Source of the DNA: Immundisolibacter cernigliae | Lineage (GTDB): Bacteria; Pseudomonadota; Gammaproteobacteria; Immundisolibacterales; Immundisolibacteraceae | DNA: 64,000 nt | Assembly (NCBI RefSeq): GCF_001697225.1 | Contig: NZ_CP014671.1 | Span: 1,364,001-1,428,000 of the forward strand | Direction of reading: 5' to 3' | Part shown: piece after piece, positions 52,820 to 63,520 of the stretch | Position numbering within the stretch: position 1 is the first letter of the stretch | How the letters are laid out: each line of letters begins with the position of its first letter | The notes under the pieces: model-generated | What the model was told of the DNA's origin: nothing | The model's database searches: none | What the model saw: only the letters and a program-made list of their open reading frames with translations | Translations under genes and position numbers: made by a program

Positions 52820-54007
52820 ATGATTGCTCCCGACACACGTTTCGTGGTGACGCGCCGCGACCCCGGACTGACCGGCGGCATGGCCGTGGAAATCTGCGAG
52901 CACAAGGGCGTCGGCCATCCGGACAGCATCTGTGACGGCGTCGCCGAGGCGGTTTCGCGTGCGCTTTGCCGTGCGTACCTGAGCGCGTACGGTGCGGTGC
53001 AGCACTACAACGTCGACAAGGCGCTGCTCGTCGGCGGCGAGAGCGCGCCGCGCTTTGGGGGCGGCCGGCTCATCGTGCCCCTGCGGCTGATCGTCTGCGG
53101 ACGTGCGACCGCGTTGCCGGATGTGGCGATCGAGGACTTGGTCCGCGCCGCGGCCCTGGACTATCTGCGCGCGCATCTGCGCTGCAATCCGGCGACCTTC
53201 ACCGTGGAGTCCGCGGTGCGCAGCGGCAGTCCCAACCTGCGCCGCGTCATCGACGGCACGGCGGTGCACCTGGCCAACGACACCTCCTTCGGTGCCGGCT
53301 ACGCGCCCTACTCGCGCCTGGAGCGCACCGTGCTCGACATCGCCGAGGTGTTGCGCTTGGACGACTTCCGCCGCGTATTTCCCGCGGCCGGCGACGACTA
53401 CAAGATCATGGGCGCGCGCGTCGGTGACGACATCCGCGTTACCGTCGCCCTGGCGTTGGTCGACCGCGCCGTTGAAAACGTCGCTCACTACTTCGACGTG
53501 AAGCAGGCTATGCGGGAACATGTACGCGCCGCAACCGGCGTGAGCGGTGCGCTCGTGTTCAACGCACTGGACGATCCTGCTGCACGCGACGAGAGCGGGC
53601 TCTACCTGACCGTGACGGGATTGTCAGCAGAGCACGGCGACGACGGGCAAGTGGGGCGCGGCAACCGCGTCAACGGCCTGATTACGCCCTTGCGCACGAT
53701 GTCGCTGGAGGCTTCCGCCGGCAAGAACGCCATCGTGCACGTCGGCAAGCTCTACAACGTGCTGGCGCTGGAACTCGCACGCGCCCTCTGCATGGACGTG
53801 CCCGGCGTCGCCGGAGCGGCGGTACAGGTCCTGTCCACGATCGGCCAGCCGGTCGAAAGCCCCGCGCTGGTGGTCCTGGAGTTGGCGGCGGCCGAGTCCG
53901 TGTTCGAAGCCGCGCGCGAGCGTGCAGTGGCAATCGCGCGCGAGCGCCTCGCCGACGTCGGCGGACTCACCGAGCGTCTGATTCAAGGCGCCGTCCGCGT
54001 GTTTTGA
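52820..54007 (+). CDS. Archaeal-type S-adenosylmethionine synthetase
   Basis: A 395-residue enzyme of the archaeal MAT family, unrelated in length and motifs to bacterial MetK. Signature blocks are EHKGVGHPDSICDGVAEAVS, LLVGGESAPRFGGG, DYKIMGARVGDDIRVTVALA and GRGNRVNGLITPLRTMSLEA followed by GKNAIVHVGKLYN. It makes AdoMet from ATP and methionine. A TTG at 52808 is a possible alternative start. A bacterial chromosome normally has MetK, so this copy is extra and probably horizontally acquired. Confidence 0.92.
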   Translation: MIAPDTRFVVTRRDPGLTGGMAVEICEHKGVGHPDSICDGVAEAVSRALCRAYLSAYGAVQHYNVDKALLVGGESAPRFGGGRLIVPLRLIVCGRATALPDVAIEDLVRAAALDYLRAHLRCNPATFTVESAVRSGSPNLRRVIDGTAVHLANDTSFGAGYAPYSRLERTVLDIAEVLRLDDFRRVFPAAGDDYKIMGARVGDDIRVTVALALVDRAVENVAHYFDVKQAMREHVRAATGVSGALVFNALDDPAARDESGLYLTVTGLSAEHGDDGQVGRGNRVNGLITPLRTMSLEASAGKNAIVHVGKLYNVLALELARALCMDVPGVAGAAVQVLSTIGQPVESPALVVLELAAAESVFEAARERAVAIARERLADVGGLTERLIQGAVRVF

Positions 54008-54286
54008 GGCGTTTTGCGACAGCGGCCGGCTTCCGGCTACCGCCCCGCCGTCAGCGCTGCGCAGCGCACGCAGGCTCACCAGCAGCGCGAGTGCGAGCAG
54101 CAGCAATGCAGCACCGGCCAGCCGCCAGGCCGCGGCATTTCGGGGACGAACAGCGCCGCCGCACCTGCCACGTACAGGCCCAACGCCACCAGCGCGGCGG
54201 CGATGCTGCGCGCGCCGTCCGGCTCGTGACGGTCGGGTTCCCGGTCAGCGGAGACGGGCTTGTCGCGAGCCCGGCCTTCTTCCAGT
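54008..54286 (-). other. Out-of-frame C-terminal coding sequence of the UbiB-like gene
   Basis: On the minus strand a second frame (54,076-54,357) gives SRVTVPAPQAARQIARQRPA then LLARWLRELEEG and a membrane helix (SIAAALVALGLYVAGAAALF). In a third frame AGAALLLLALALLVSLRAL reads as a second helix. These fit the end of a UbiB-type protein, so one or two indels separate them from the gene at 54,287. Confidence 0.55.
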
Positions 54287-55594
54287 TCACGCAGCCAGCG
54301 CGCGAGCAGCGCCGGCCGCTGTCGGGCGATCTGGCGCGCGGCTTGCGGCGCCGGCACGGTGACCCGGCTGTAGCAGCTCCGCGACCTTGCCGCTGCGTGC
54401 CTGCGGCTCGGCGGGCAACGCGAAGCCCGGGTCCAGTGCGCGCATAAGGCCTTCGAGCAGCATCAGCGTGCGCAGCAGCAGGATCAGGTTGCGCGGCAGC
54501 AGCAGGTGCTGGCGCGAGTCCAGCCGCGCGATGCGCAGCAGCACCTGCGCTGCCGACGATTCGGCCAGCGGCTTGGTCGCGAACTCGGCGAGGATCAGGT
54601 CGACCATGGCGATCACATCGCGCCGGTCCGGCGGCACGTCGAGCAGACCCAGCTCGACGGCCGCGGTCAGCACCGACGGGGCGTCGCAGCCGGCCACGCC
54701 GTGCAGCGCCTGCGCCAGGGCGTGGCGCGCATGGCGGTCCAGGTAGCCGATGACGCCGAAGTCGTGCAGGCACAGGCCCCCGTCGGCCATCACGAAGGCA
54801 TTGCCCGGGTGCGGATCGCCATGGAAGAAGCCGACGCCAAACAGCTGCTGCAAATAGGCGTCGAGCAGAAGTCCGGCCAAGCGCTTGCCGTCGTCGGTGC
54901 CGTACGCGCTGGCGATCGGACGCCCTACGCTGAGCGTCTGCACCAGCACGTCCTCGTGTACCAGCGGCTCGACCACGGTCGGCACGTGCACGCCGGGAAC
55001 CGCGGCGAGCACGCGCTGCATGCGGCGCATGTTGGCGGCCTCGACGCGGAAGTCGATCTCGCGCCGCAACTGCGCGGCGATCTCGTCGACGAGGTCGAGT
55101 GGACGCCAGTGCGCGAACGGTGGCCACAGTAGCATCGCCGCGCGCACGACGCGGCGCAGCCAACGCAGATCGTGCTCGACTTCCGCACGCAACCGCGGCC
55201 GCCGCACCTTGACGACGACGGCGGTGCCGTCCGCCAGAGTGGCACGGTGCACCTGTGCCAACGACGCGGCCGCCAGCGGCGTGTCGTCGAACTCCGCGAA
55301 CAGCGCGTCGAGCGGCTGGCCGAACGCGGCCTCGACCGTGGCGCGCGCAGCCGCCGCCGGAAACGGCGGCACGCGGTCCTGCAGCGCGGCCAGCGCCTGC
55401 GTATACGGCGCGGGCAGCAGGTCGAGGCGCTGGCTCAGCCCTTGGCCGAGCTTGACGAAGGTTGCGCCCAGCGCGGCCGGCGTGTCGCGCAGCGCGGCCG
55501 CAGCGGCCTCGGGCGCGTGCCGGTGCTCGCGCGCGATGACCAGCGCCAGGCGCAGCAGCCGCCAGGCGATGATCAGTGCGCGTGGCGCGCTCAT
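54287..55594 (-). CDS. ABC1/UbiB-family atypical kinase, frameshifted at its C terminus
   Basis: About 435 residues from MSAPRALIIAWRLL. Family motifs are GATFVKLGQGLSQRLDLLPA (KxGQ), AAASLAQVHRATLADGTAVV followed by VKVRRPRL, and GVGFFHGDPHPGNAFVM with DFGVIGYLD. UbiB proteins support ubiquinone biosynthesis; paralogues in such clusters have less certain roles. After VAELLQP the frame shifts away from the expected membrane-anchor region. Last gene of the minus-strand operon. Confidence 0.8.
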   Translation of the reverse strand: MSAPRALIIAWRLLRLALVIAREHRHAPEAAAAALRDTPAALGATFVKLGQGLSQRLDLLPAPYTQALAALQDRVPPFPAAAARATVEAAFGQPLDALFAEFDDTPLAAASLAQVHRATLADGTAVVVKVRRPRLRAEVEHDLRWLRRVVRAAMLLWPPFAHWRPLDLVDEIAAQLRREIDFRVEAANMRRMQRVLAAVPGVHVPTVVEPLVHEDVLVQTLSVGRPIASAYGTDDGKRLAGLLLDAYLQQLFGVGFFHGDPHPGNAFVMADGGLCLHDFGVIGYLDRHARHALAQALHGVAGCDAPSVLTAAVELGLLDVPPDRRDVIAMVDLILAEFATKPLAESSAAQVLLRIARLDSRQHLLLPRNLILLLRTLMLLEGLMRALDPGFALPAEPQARSGKVAELLQPGHRAGAASRAPDRPTAAGAARALAA

Positions 55595-55599
55595 GCCGT

Positions 55600-58299
55600 T
55601 CAGGGCGAGGTCGCCGGCGCCAATCGTGCTCGCCCGCGGTGCGCCCAGAGGCGCTTGTGCAGCTCCATGACCGCGAGCAGGCTCAGTGCCAGCAACGGCA
55701 ACACGATCCAGCCGCCGAGCGCGACCGGCTCGATGCGCAGCACGCGCTGCATCAGCGGCAGGGACATGGCAATCACGTGGATCGCGAGCGCGACGGTGAC
55801 GCCGACGGCGAGGAGGGGGTTGTTGCGCAGCGGGATCGAAAATGCCGAGCGCGTCTCCGAACGGGCGTTGAACGCGTCCACGTTCTGCATCAGCACCATC
55901 AGCAGCAGCAGCGTGTTGCGGGCCTGATCGACCGGCACCTCGAATTGCAGCAGCAGCGCGAAAGCGCCGAAGCCGAGCGCCGCCATCCAGGTTCCGGCGA
56001 GCAGTCCGCGTTCGATCATGAGGCGGTCGAAGATCGGATCGTCCGGGCGCCGCGGCGGCGCGCCGAGCTCGTCGCCGCGCCCGCGCTCGAAGGCGAGCGC
56101 CACATCCTGGATGCCGTTGGTGACGAGATTCAGCCACAGCAGTTGCACCGGCAGCAGCGGGATCGGCAGCCCGATCATGACCGCCAGGCCGACCGTGAGC
56201 ACTTCGGCAGCCCCGGCTGCGGTGAGCAGGTAGACGACGTTGCGGATGTTCTGATAGGCGATACGGCCTTCCTCGACGCCGGCGACGATCGTGGCGAAGT
56301 TGTCGTCGCTGAGCACGAGGTCGGACGCCTCGCGCGCGACATCGGTGCCGCCGCGGCCCATGGCCACGCCGATGTTGGCGCGGCGAAGCGCCGGTGCGTC
56401 GTTGACGCCGTCGCCGGTCACGGCGACGAAATGCCCGGCGCGCTGGGCGGCTTCAACCAGCGCGAGCTTCTGCTCCGGGGTCACGCGCGCAAACACGCGT
56501 CCGCGCGTGATGGCCTGGATCAATGCGTCCGGCGAGTCTGCCTGCAGCGCGCTGCCGTGAATCACGTCCTGCGGCTGCACGGCGATACCGAGCTCGCGCG
56601 CGATCGCCAGCGCCGTTGTCGGGTGATCCCCGGTTACCATCACGACGCGGATGCCGGCGGCCGCGCAGCGACGCACCGCGTCGCGCACTTCCGGCCGCAG
56701 CGGATCGATCAGGCCGACGAGGCCGGCAAACTCCAGATCGTGTGGTTCTGCAGGCGTCTCCTGCGGAGCGACACCGCGCGCCGTCACGCCGCTGGCAAGC
56801 GCGAGCACGCGCAGCCCGCGCTGCGCCATCTCTTCGGCCGCCTGCAGGATGCGTTCTGCCGGCGCATTCGTGCACATCTGCAGCACGCGCTCGGGTGCGC
56901 CCTTGACGGCGATCCACGTTGCCCCGTCGAACGCATGCCAGCTCGCGGCGAAGCGCCGCTCGGGCTCGTAGGGAATCTCGTTGACCTGCGGCCGCTCGAC
57001 CAGCAGCGGCTCGCGGCCGACGCCGCCCTTCTCCGCGAGCGCGAGCAGCGCGATGTCGGTCGGATCGCCGCGCCAGGTCCAGTCGGCGTCGCGACGATGC
57101 AGGTCGGCCTCGTTGCAGGCGGCGGCGATTTCGAGCGCACGACGCAGACCGGCACCGGGGGCGCCGGCGATTTCGCCCACGGGCGCGTAGCCCGAGCCGG
57201 TGACGGCGTAACGCGTCTCGTCCGGCAGCCAGATTTCGCGCGCGGTCAGCTCGTTGCAGGTGAGCGTGCCGGTCTTGTCGCTGGCGATCAGCGTGCAGCT
57301 GCCCAGCCCCTCGACGGCCGGCAGGCGGCGCACGATCGCGCCGCGTGCGGCCATGCGGCGCGCGGCGATGGCCAGCGCGACCGTCAGCGCGACCGGCAGG
57401 CCTTCGGGGATTGCCGACACCGCCAGCGCGACGGCGAAGACGAACATGGTCGCGAGGCCGTCTCCATGCACCCACACGCCGACCGCGCCGATGAGCGCCG
57501 CGGCGATCAGCACGATGATCGCGATCGTGCGGCTAAAGCGCTCCATGCGCTGGACCAGGGGCGGCTGACCGCTCTGGGTGCCGCTCATTGCGATCGCCAG
57601 CCGGCCGATTGCGGTCGCCGCGCCCGTGGCGACGACCACGCCCAGCCCGCGGCCGCGCGCGACCAACGACCCGGCGTGGGCCATAGTGGGGCGCTCGGCG
57701 AGCGCCGCAGCCGCGGCACTCATCGCGGCAGCGTCCTTGAGCACCGCCAGCGACTCGCCGGTCAGCGCGGCTTCCGCGATCTCCAGGCCGTGCGTGCTGA
57801 GCAGGCGCAGGTCCGCTGGCACCAGCTGCCCGCTTTCGAGTCCGACGATGTCGCCGGGCACGAGCTCGGCCGCATCGAGCTCGACCCTCTCGCCGTCGCG
57901 CAGCGCGTTCGCGCGGATGCGCAGCAGTTTCTGCAGGCTCTGGCTTTGCCTTTCGGCGCGCCATTCCTGCCAGCCGCCGATCACGGAGTTCACCAGCAGG
58001 ACGATGCCGATGAAGGCGGCATCCGTCACGTCGCCGAGCGCGGAGGACACGACGGCGGCGGCGAGCAGCACGTAGATGAGCGGGCTCTTGAGCTGCCGCA
58101 GGCCGATCGCCAGCCAGCCCGGCGCCGGCTGGGCGGGAAGAATGTTCGGCCCGCATTCGGCGAGGCGCTGCTGCGCCTGCGTGCGCGACAGGCCGTCGGC
58201 GGAAGATGCGGTGCGGGCAAGTGCTTCGTGCGCCGGCAGCGCGTGCCAGGGCGGCGCCGCGCCGCCCGGGTCGAGGACAGATCGGCGTGCGTCGTTCAT
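55600..58299 (-). CDS. P-type cation-transporting ATPase
   Basis: An 899-residue P-type ATPase. The actuator motif is ALTGESLAV, the membrane metal-site motif is SAIPEGLPVALTV (M4), the phosphorylation site is ASDKTGTLTCNEL (near residue 350), and the hinge is VTGDGVNDAPALRRANIGVA. PEGLP points to the P2/P3 groups (Ca2+, H+ or Na+), not heavy-metal pumps. The N-terminal domain is short (cation ATPase N type). It lies between glgC and the UbiB gene with 6-13 bp gaps. Confidence 0.92.
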   Translation of the reverse strand: MNDARRSVLDPGGAAPPWHALPAHEALARTASSADGLSRTQAQQRLAECGPNILPAQPAPGWLAIGLRQLKSPLIYVLLAAAVVSSALGDVTDAAFIGIVLLVNSVIGGWQEWRAERQSQSLQKLLRIRANALRDGERVELDAAELVPGDIVGLESGQLVPADLRLLSTHGLEIAEAALTGESLAVLKDAAAMSAAAAALAERPTMAHAGSLVARGRGLGVVVATGAATAIGRLAIAMSGTQSGQPPLVQRMERFSRTIAIIVLIAAALIGAVGVWVHGDGLATMFVFAVALAVSAIPEGLPVALTVALAIAARRMAARGAIVRRLPAVEGLGSCTLIASDKTGTLTCNELTAREIWLPDETRYAVTGSGYAPVGEIAGAPGAGLRRALEIAAACNEADLHRRDADWTWRGDPTDIALLALAEKGGVGREPLLVERPQVNEIPYEPERRFAASWHAFDGATWIAVKGAPERVLQMCTNAPAERILQAAEEMAQRGLRVLALASGVTARGVAPQETPAEPHDLEFAGLVGLIDPLRPEVRDAVRRCAAAGIRVVMVTGDHPTTALAIARELGIAVQPQDVIHGSALQADSPDALIQAITRGRVFARVTPEQKLALVEAAQRAGHFVAVTGDGVNDAPALRRANIGVAMGRGGTDVAREASDLVLSDDNFATIVAGVEEGRIAYQNIRNVVYLLTAAGAAEVLTVGLAVMIGLPIPLLPVQLLWLNLVTNGIQDVALAFERGRGDELGAPPRRPDDPIFDRLMIERGLLAGTWMAALGFGAFALLLQFEVPVDQARNTLLLLMVLMQNVDAFNARSETRSAFSIPLRNNPLLAVGVTVALAIHVIAMSLPLMQRVLRIEPVALGGWIVLPLLALSLLAVMELHKRLWAHRGRARLAPATSP

Positions 58300-58312
58300 G
58301 GGGAGTCGCCGG

Positions 58313-59596
58313 CTACTGCGCCACCAGCACGACGCCGTTGGGCGTCACCGGGTAGCGCCGTCGATCGGCATCGAGGTCCATGCCGATCACCGTGCCCGGC
58401 GGCAAGCGACAGTTCTCGTCGATGATCGCGTTGCGGACCCGGCAGCCGGCGGCGATGCGTGCGCCCGGCAAGGCGATACACCCGTCGAGCCACACGCCCG
58501 CGCCGATGTGGACGCCGGGAAACAGGACGGAGCGCCGCACGTCGGCGTCATTGGCGATGCTTGAGTCCGAGCGGCGATCGCGCCGCTGCTCCGTTGCGTC
58601 GAGCGGCGGGCTGTGGATCGGCCATGCCGGATCGTCGAGATCCAGGGGCGCGCTCGTGCCGGACAGCTCCAGGCTCGTCTCCCAGTAGGCGTCGACGGTA
58701 CCGACATCGCGCCAGTAGCCGTCGGTCCACGGACGCCGGATGTAGCGAAGCCGGTGCGCATAGGCGCGTGCGTCCGCGAGAGCGCCCGGGATGACGTTGC
58801 GGCCGAAGTCGTGGACGGAGTGCGGACGCGTCGCGTCCTCGGCCAGAAGCTTCAGCAGGAAGCCGGTCTCGAACAGGTAGATGCCCATCGACGCGAGCAC
58901 GACGCCAGGCCGCCCCGGAATGGCGCGCGGCGATTCCGGCTTCTCGGCGAACGCGGTAATCCATCCGGCCTCGTCGACCTCCATCACCCCGAAGTTGCGC
59001 GCGGCGGATACCGGGACCTCGATGCATCCCACCGTCACCTGCGCGCCTCGCTGCCGGTGCTCTTGCAGCATCTGCGCGTAGTCCATCTGGTAGACGTGAT
59101 CGGCCGCCAGCACCAGCACCTGCGCGGGCGACAGCTGCAGGATCAGATTGCGGTTCTGATGCACGGCATCCGCCGTGCCGGCGTATTCCTGTCCCGCGCC
59201 TGCCGGCAGCGTCATCACCTCGGCGTTGCGCGACATGCGGTTCCACGCCGACAGGTGGGGTGTGAGCGACTGCGCCATGTACTGCGTCAGCACGCCGATA
59301 TGGGCGAGGCCGGAGTTCACGCAGTTGGACAGGGTGAAGTCGATGATGCGGTGGCGCCCGCCGATCGGTACGGCCGGCTTTGCGCGCCTTGCGGTCAGCC
59401 CTTCCAGGCGGGTGCCGCGACCGCCGGCGAGCACCATGGCGAAGATGTTCGACATCAGGTCGCGGCGGGACTCGCGGTTGTGCGCGCCGGCGGGGAGTGA
59501 GTCGGCCCACCACGGATAGCGCTCGCTGCATGGCGGTTCCGGCCGAGGTCTCCCTGCCTCGTCTTGCGGTGGGTTCGTGCGGGCTGCAATGTTCAT
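58313..59596 (-). CDS. glgC: Glucose-1-phosphate adenylyltransferase GlgC
   Basis: A 427-residue enzyme making ADP-glucose for glycogen. The nucleotide-binding block is FAMVLAGGRGTRLEGLTARR, then KPAVPIGGRHRIIDFTLSNC. VLVLAADHVYQMDYAQML carries the catalytic Asp, and the C-terminal beta-helix includes DGCIALPGARIAAGCRVRNA. The start at 59596 ([10 protein letters not shown]) overlaps the transaldolase stop by four bases. Confidence 0.94.
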   Translation of the reverse strand: MNIAARTNPPQDEAGRPRPEPPCSERYPWWADSLPAGAHNRESRRDLMSNIFAMVLAGGRGTRLEGLTARRAKPAVPIGGRHRIIDFTLSNCVNSGLAHIGVLTQYMAQSLTPHLSAWNRMSRNAEVMTLPAGAGQEYAGTADAVHQNRNLILQLSPAQVLVLAADHVYQMDYAQMLQEHRQRGAQVTVGCIEVPVSAARNFGVMEVDEAGWITAFAEKPESPRAIPGRPGVVLASMGIYLFETGFLLKLLAEDATRPHSVHDFGRNVIPGALADARAYAHRLRYIRRPWTDGYWRDVGTVDAYWETSLELSGTSAPLDLDDPAWPIHSPPLDATEQRRDRRSDSSIANDADVRRSVLFPGVHIGAGVWLDGCIALPGARIAAGCRVRNAIIDENCRLPPGTVIGMDLDADRRRYPVTPNGVVLVAQ

Positions 59597-60708
59597 GACA
59601 GGGCTCCGGTAGTTCCACGGGTGGCGGCAAGCGCCGACAGCAAGTGCTCGAAGGGCTCGACGAACTTGCGGATGCCCTCGGCCTCGAGCTGCAGCGCGAT
59701 TTCGTCGAGGCGGATACCAAGCGCTCCGAGCTTGCGAAGCAGCGTGGGTGCGTCGGCTGCCGCTTCGAGGCGCGGCGCCGGATCGCCGTGGTCGCGATAG
59801 GCCGCGAGCGTGGCGAGCGGCACGGTGGTGACGGTATCGGGGCCGATCAGCGCGTCCACATACTTCACGTCCGGGTAGACCGGATCTTTCGTCCCGGTGC
59901 TGGCCCACAGCAGCCGCTGCGGCACTGCGCCCTGATCGATCAGCCGCCGCCAGCGCGGGCTCGCGGCGATTTCGCAGCGGCTCGAGTGCGCCAGTTGCGC
60001 GCAGGCCACGGCGGCCAGGCCGCGCAAATCGCGGACCTCGGACCCAAGCGCGTCGAGCCGCCGGTCCACCGCGGTGTCGATGCGGCTCACGAAGAAGCTG
60101 GCGACCGAGTGCACCGTGTCGAGCGGGTGCCCGGCTGCGGCGCGGTCTTCAAGCCCGGCCATCCAGGCCTCCGCCACTTCGGCGCAACGCTCGGCGCTGA
60201 ACAGCAGCGTCGCGTTGACGTGGATGCCGTCCGCAATGAGCGCGCGGATCGCCGGCAGGCCCTCGCGCGTGCCGGGAACTTTGATCATGACGTTGGGCCG
60301 TGCAAGTTTCGCGAACAGCCGCCGCGCCTCGGCGACCGTCCGCCCGGTATCGCGCGCGAGCCGCGGCGAGACCTCGAGGCTCACGTAGCCGTCGTGGCCG
60401 TGCGTGCGCTCATACACCGGCCGCAGCAGGTCTGCGGCGCGGCCGACATCATCCAGCACCAGCCACTCGTAGAGTTGCTCCGCCGATGCCCCGGCGGGCG
60501 CCGTACGAATCCCCGCATCGTAATCGGACCCGCTGGTGATGGCGTGGTGCAGGATCGCCGGGTTGGTGGTCACGCCGCTGATGCCGTCGTCGCGGATCAT
60601 CTGCGCGAGCGCGCCGGACTCGATCAGCCCGCGCGACAGATCGTCGAGCCAGACGCTCTGGCCGAGCGCCTGCAGCCGGCGCAGGGGCTTGGTGCTCAGG
60701 CTGTCCAT
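59593..60708 (-). CDS. tal: Transaldolase
   Basis: A 371-residue transaldolase of the long bacterial type. [20 protein letters not shown] and [13 protein letters not shown] lie near the start. The Schiff-base Lys is in [18 protein letters not shown] (near residue 140), and [20 protein letters not shown] closes the barrel. It transfers dihydroxyacetone units between sugar phosphates. It overlaps phosphoketolase by 13 bases. Confidence 0.93.
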   Translation of the reverse strand: MDSLSTKPLRRLQALGQSVWLDDLSRGLIESGALAQMIRDDGISGVTTNPAILHHAITSGSDYDAGIRTAPAGASAEQLYEWLVLDDVGRAADLLRPVYERTHGHDGYVSLEVSPRLARDTGRTVAEARRLFAKLARPNVMIKVPGTREGLPAIRALIADGIHVNATLLFSAERCAEVAEAWMAGLEDRAAAGHPLDTVHSVASFFVSRIDTAVDRRLDALGSEVRDLRGLAAVACAQLAHSSRCEIAASPRWRRLIDQGAVPQRLLWASTGTKDPVYPDVKYVDALIGPDTVTTVPLATLAAYRDHGDPAPRLEAAADAPTLLRKLGALGIRLDEIALQLEAEGIRKFVEPFEHLLSALAATRGTTGALS

Positions 60709-63092
60709 GTCCAGTCCCGGATGTCCGGCGGGTCCTCGCCGTGTTCGGTGATGTACGCGCGGTGCTCGATCAGCCGGTCGCGCATTGCCTGGCGCAGGCT
60801 TGCCGCGCGCGAGCCCAGTGCCGGCACGCGGTCGATCGCGTCGCAGACCAGATGGAAGCGATCCATGTCGTTGCGCACCAGCATGTCGAAAGGCGTCGTT
60901 GTCGTGCCTTCCTCCTTGTAGCCGCGCACGTGCAGGTTGCCGTGGTTGGTTCGCCGGTAAGTCAGCCGGTGGACCAGCCACGGGTAGCCGTGATAGGCGA
61001 ACAGGATCGGCTTGTCGGTCGTGAAGATCGTGTCGAAGTCGCGGTCGGACAGGCCGTGCGGGTGCTCCTCCCTGGGCTGCAGGGTCATCAGGTCGACGAC
61101 GTTGACGACACGGATTTTCAGCTCCGGTCGGTGCTCGCGCAGGATCTGCACCGCGGCCAGCGTCTCCAGCGTCGGCGCGTCGCCGGCGCAGGCCATGACC
61201 AGGTCCGGATCGCCGTCGTCGTTGCTCGCCCAGTCCCAGATGCCTATGCCCGCGGTGCAGTGCTTGATCGCAGCATCCATCCCGAGCCACTGCGGCTGCG
61301 GCTGCTTGCCGGCGACGACGACGTTGACGAGATCGCGCGAGCGCAGGCAGCACTCGGTGACGCACAACAAGGTATTGGCGTCCGGCGGCAGATACACGCG
61401 GATCACGTCGGCCTTCTTGTTGACGACGTGGTCGATGAACCCCGGGTCCTGGTGCGAGAAACCGTTGTGGTCCTGGCGCCAGACGTGCGATGTCAGCAGA
61501 TAGTTCAGTGATGCGACGGGCCGCCGCCACGGCACGGCCTTCGACACCTTCAACCACTTCGCGTGCTGGTTGAACATCGAGTCGACGATGTGGATGAAGG
61601 CCTCATAGCATGAGAACAGGCCGTGACGCCCGGTCAGCAGATAGCCTTCGAGCCAGCCCTGGCAGCTGTGCTCGGACAGGATCTCCATTACGCGGCCGTC
61701 GGCGGCGAGGTGATCGTCGTCCGGTTCCGTGCGTTCCATCCATGCACGGCCGGTGACCTCGAACAGCGCGCCGAGCCGGTTCGACGCGGTTTCGTCCGGA
61801 CCGAAGACGCGGAAGTTGCGATGCTCGGCGTTGAGCCGCATCACCTCGCGCAGGTACTGGCCCATCACGCGCGTCGATTCGGCCTGCGCCGCGCCGGGCG
61901 CCGGCACCGCCACTGCGAACGCGCGGCAGTCCGGCAGCTTCAAACCGCGCAGACGCAGGCCGCCGTTGGCGTGCGGGTTCGCGCCCATGCGCCGCGTGCC
62001 CTGCGGCGCCAGCGCTTTCAGCTCCGTGCGCAGCCGGCCGTTCTCGTCGAACAGCTCGTCGGGCCGGTAGCTCTTGAGCCAGCTTTCGAGCTGGCGCAGG
62101 TGATCGGGATTCGTGTGCAGCTCGGCGAGCGGTACCTGGTGCGACCGGAAGTGGCCTTCAGTCTTTTTGCCGTCGACTTCCTTCGGCCCGGTCCAGCCCT
62201 TGGGCGAGCGCAGCACGATCATCGGCCAGCGCGGGCGCTCGGTCGCAGCCTGCGTGCGCGCCTGCGCTTGTATCGCCCGGATCTCGGCGATGACCTCGTC
62301 GAGCACGACGGCCATCTGCCGGTGCATCGCGGCCGGATCGTTGCCTTCGACGTAGCGCGGCGCGTAGCCGTAGCCGCGCAGCAGCGCATCCAGCTCCCGG
62401 GGGTCGATGCGTGCGAGCAGCGTCGGATTGGCGATCTTGTAGCCGTTCAGGTGCAGGATCGGCAGCACCGCGCCGTCGCGCGCGGGATTCAGGAACTTGT
62501 TCGAGTGCCAGGCCGTCGCCAGCGGCCCGGTCTCGGCTTCGCCGTCGCCGATGACGCAGGCGACGATCAGCTCCGGGTTGTCGAAGGCTGCGCCGAACGC
62601 GTGCGACAGCGCGTAGCCGAGCTCGCCGCCCTCATGGATCGAGCCCGGCGTTTCGGCCGTGACATGGCTGCCGACGCCGCCCGGGAACGAGAACTGCCGA
62701 AACAGCCTGCGCAGGCCGGCTTCGTCCTCGGTCACGTCCGGATAGAACTCGCTGTACGAGCCTTCGAGATACGTGTTCGCGACCAGCGCCGGCCCGCCGT
62801 GGCCAGGACCGGCGACATAGATCATGTCGAGGTCCTGCGCCTTGATGACGCGGTTCAGGTGCACGTAGATGAAATTGAGCCCGGGCGAGGTGCCCCAGTG
62901 CCCAAGCAGGCGCGGCTTGACGTGCCCGGGCTTGAGCGGCTCGCGCAGCAGCGGGTTGTCGAGCAGGTAGATCTGGCCGACCGACAGGTAGTTTGCTGCG
63001 CGCCAGTAGGCGTCGAGGTGCCCCAGTTCCTCGTCCGGCAACGGCGCGGGCGCGGCTGCGCCGCCGAGGGAAGGCGTGGCTTTCAGGTCCAT
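60696..63092 (-). CDS. xfp: Phosphoketolase (xylulose-5-P/fructose-6-P)
   Basis: A 798-residue thiamine-diphosphate enzyme that splits xylulose-5-P or fructose-6-P to acetyl-phosphate. Typical blocks are [54 protein letters not shown] (diphosphate/Mg site) and [19 protein letters not shown]. It would give acetyl-P without carbon loss; no acetate kinase gene is in the window. It starts 32 bp after the YHS gene. Confidence 0.95.
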   Translation of the reverse strand: MDLKATPSLGGAAAPAPLPDEELGHLDAYWRAANYLSVGQIYLLDNPLLREPLKPGHVKPRLLGHWGTSPGLNFIYVHLNRVIKAQDLDMIYVAGPGHGGPALVANTYLEGSYSEFYPDVTEDEAGLRRLFRQFSFPGGVGSHVTAETPGSIHEGGELGYALSHAFGAAFDNPELIVACVIGDGEAETGPLATAWHSNKFLNPARDGAVLPILHLNGYKIANPTLLARIDPRELDALLRGYGYAPRYVEGNDPAAMHRQMAVVLDEVIAEIRAIQAQARTQAATERPRWPMIVLRSPKGWTGPKEVDGKKTEGHFRSHQVPLAELHTNPDHLRQLESWLKSYRPDELFDENGRLRTELKALAPQGTRRMGANPHANGGLRLRGLKLPDCRAFAVAVPAPGAAQAESTRVMGQYLREVMRLNAEHRNFRVFGPDETASNRLGALFEVTGRAWMERTEPDDDHLAADGRVMEILSEHSCQGWLEGYLLTGRHGLFSCYEAFIHIVDSMFNQHAKWLKVSKAVPWRRPVASLNYLLTSHVWRQDHNGFSHQDPGFIDHVVNKKADVIRVYLPPDANTLLCVTECCLRSRDLVNVVVAGKQPQPQWLGMDAAIKHCTAGIGIWDWASNDDGDPDLVMACAGDAPTLETLAAVQILREHRPELKIRVVNVVDLMTLQPREEHPHGLSDRDFDTIFTTDKPILFAYHGYPWLVHRLTYRRTNHGNLHVRGYKEEGTTTTPFDMLVRNDMDRFHLVCDAIDRVPALGSRAASLRQAMRDRLIEHRAYITEHGEDPPDIRDWTWTA

Positions 63093-63124
63093 GCAGGTTT
63101 CTCCCGAATACGAAGGCGGGGCGC

Positions 63125-63520
63125 TCAGCAGCCGCCGCGCCGGCGCGGACGGTGCTCGGGCGGCGGTGCGGCCGTGGCATAGCGTTGCGGTTCGGCTTCG
63201 AAGCGCTTGCGCGTCTCTTCCGACTCGAAGTGGTAGGCGCGCCCGCCGAACACCGCGGTGAGCGCGCGGTCAGTGCGCACCGGATTGCCGCTGACCGGGT
63301 CCAGTGCCGCCGCAGCGGCCGCGTGCGGCCCGTCGCCGTCGCCGGGTTCCAGAACCCCGCCGGGCGCGTCGCGCCGCTCATCGCGCGAGCTGCCGTGATG
63401 GCCGCCGCCCATGCCGTGACCGAATCCGTGACCATGGCCGTGACCGCGGCCGCGCAGCAGGAACCAGACTGCGGCGACCGCCGCGAGCACCCAGATGATG
63501 TTCCCGTTCAACCAGTTCAT
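63125..63520 (-). CDS. YHS-domain membrane-anchored protein
   Basis: A 131-residue protein. An N-terminal helix ([16 protein letters not shown]) is followed by a Gly/His repeat ([20 protein letters not shown]) and a C-terminal YHS domain: [20 protein letters not shown], then [20 protein letters not shown]. The His-rich linker and YHS fold suggest metal binding. Start overlaps the preceding 29-residue ORF by four bases. Confidence 0.85.
   Translation of the reverse strand: MNWLNGNIIWVLAAVAAVWFLLRGRGHGHGHGFGHGMGGGHHGSSRDERRDAPGGVLEPGDGDGPHAAAAAALDPVSGNPVRTDRALTAVFGGRAYHFESEETRKRFEAEPQRYATAAPPPEHRPRRRGGC

Noticed and set aside
55576-58425. 949-codon open frame on the plus strand opposite the P-type ATPase
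   Set aside because: Its translation is Arg/His/Gln-rich with no domain, while the minus strand has all P-type ATPase motifs.
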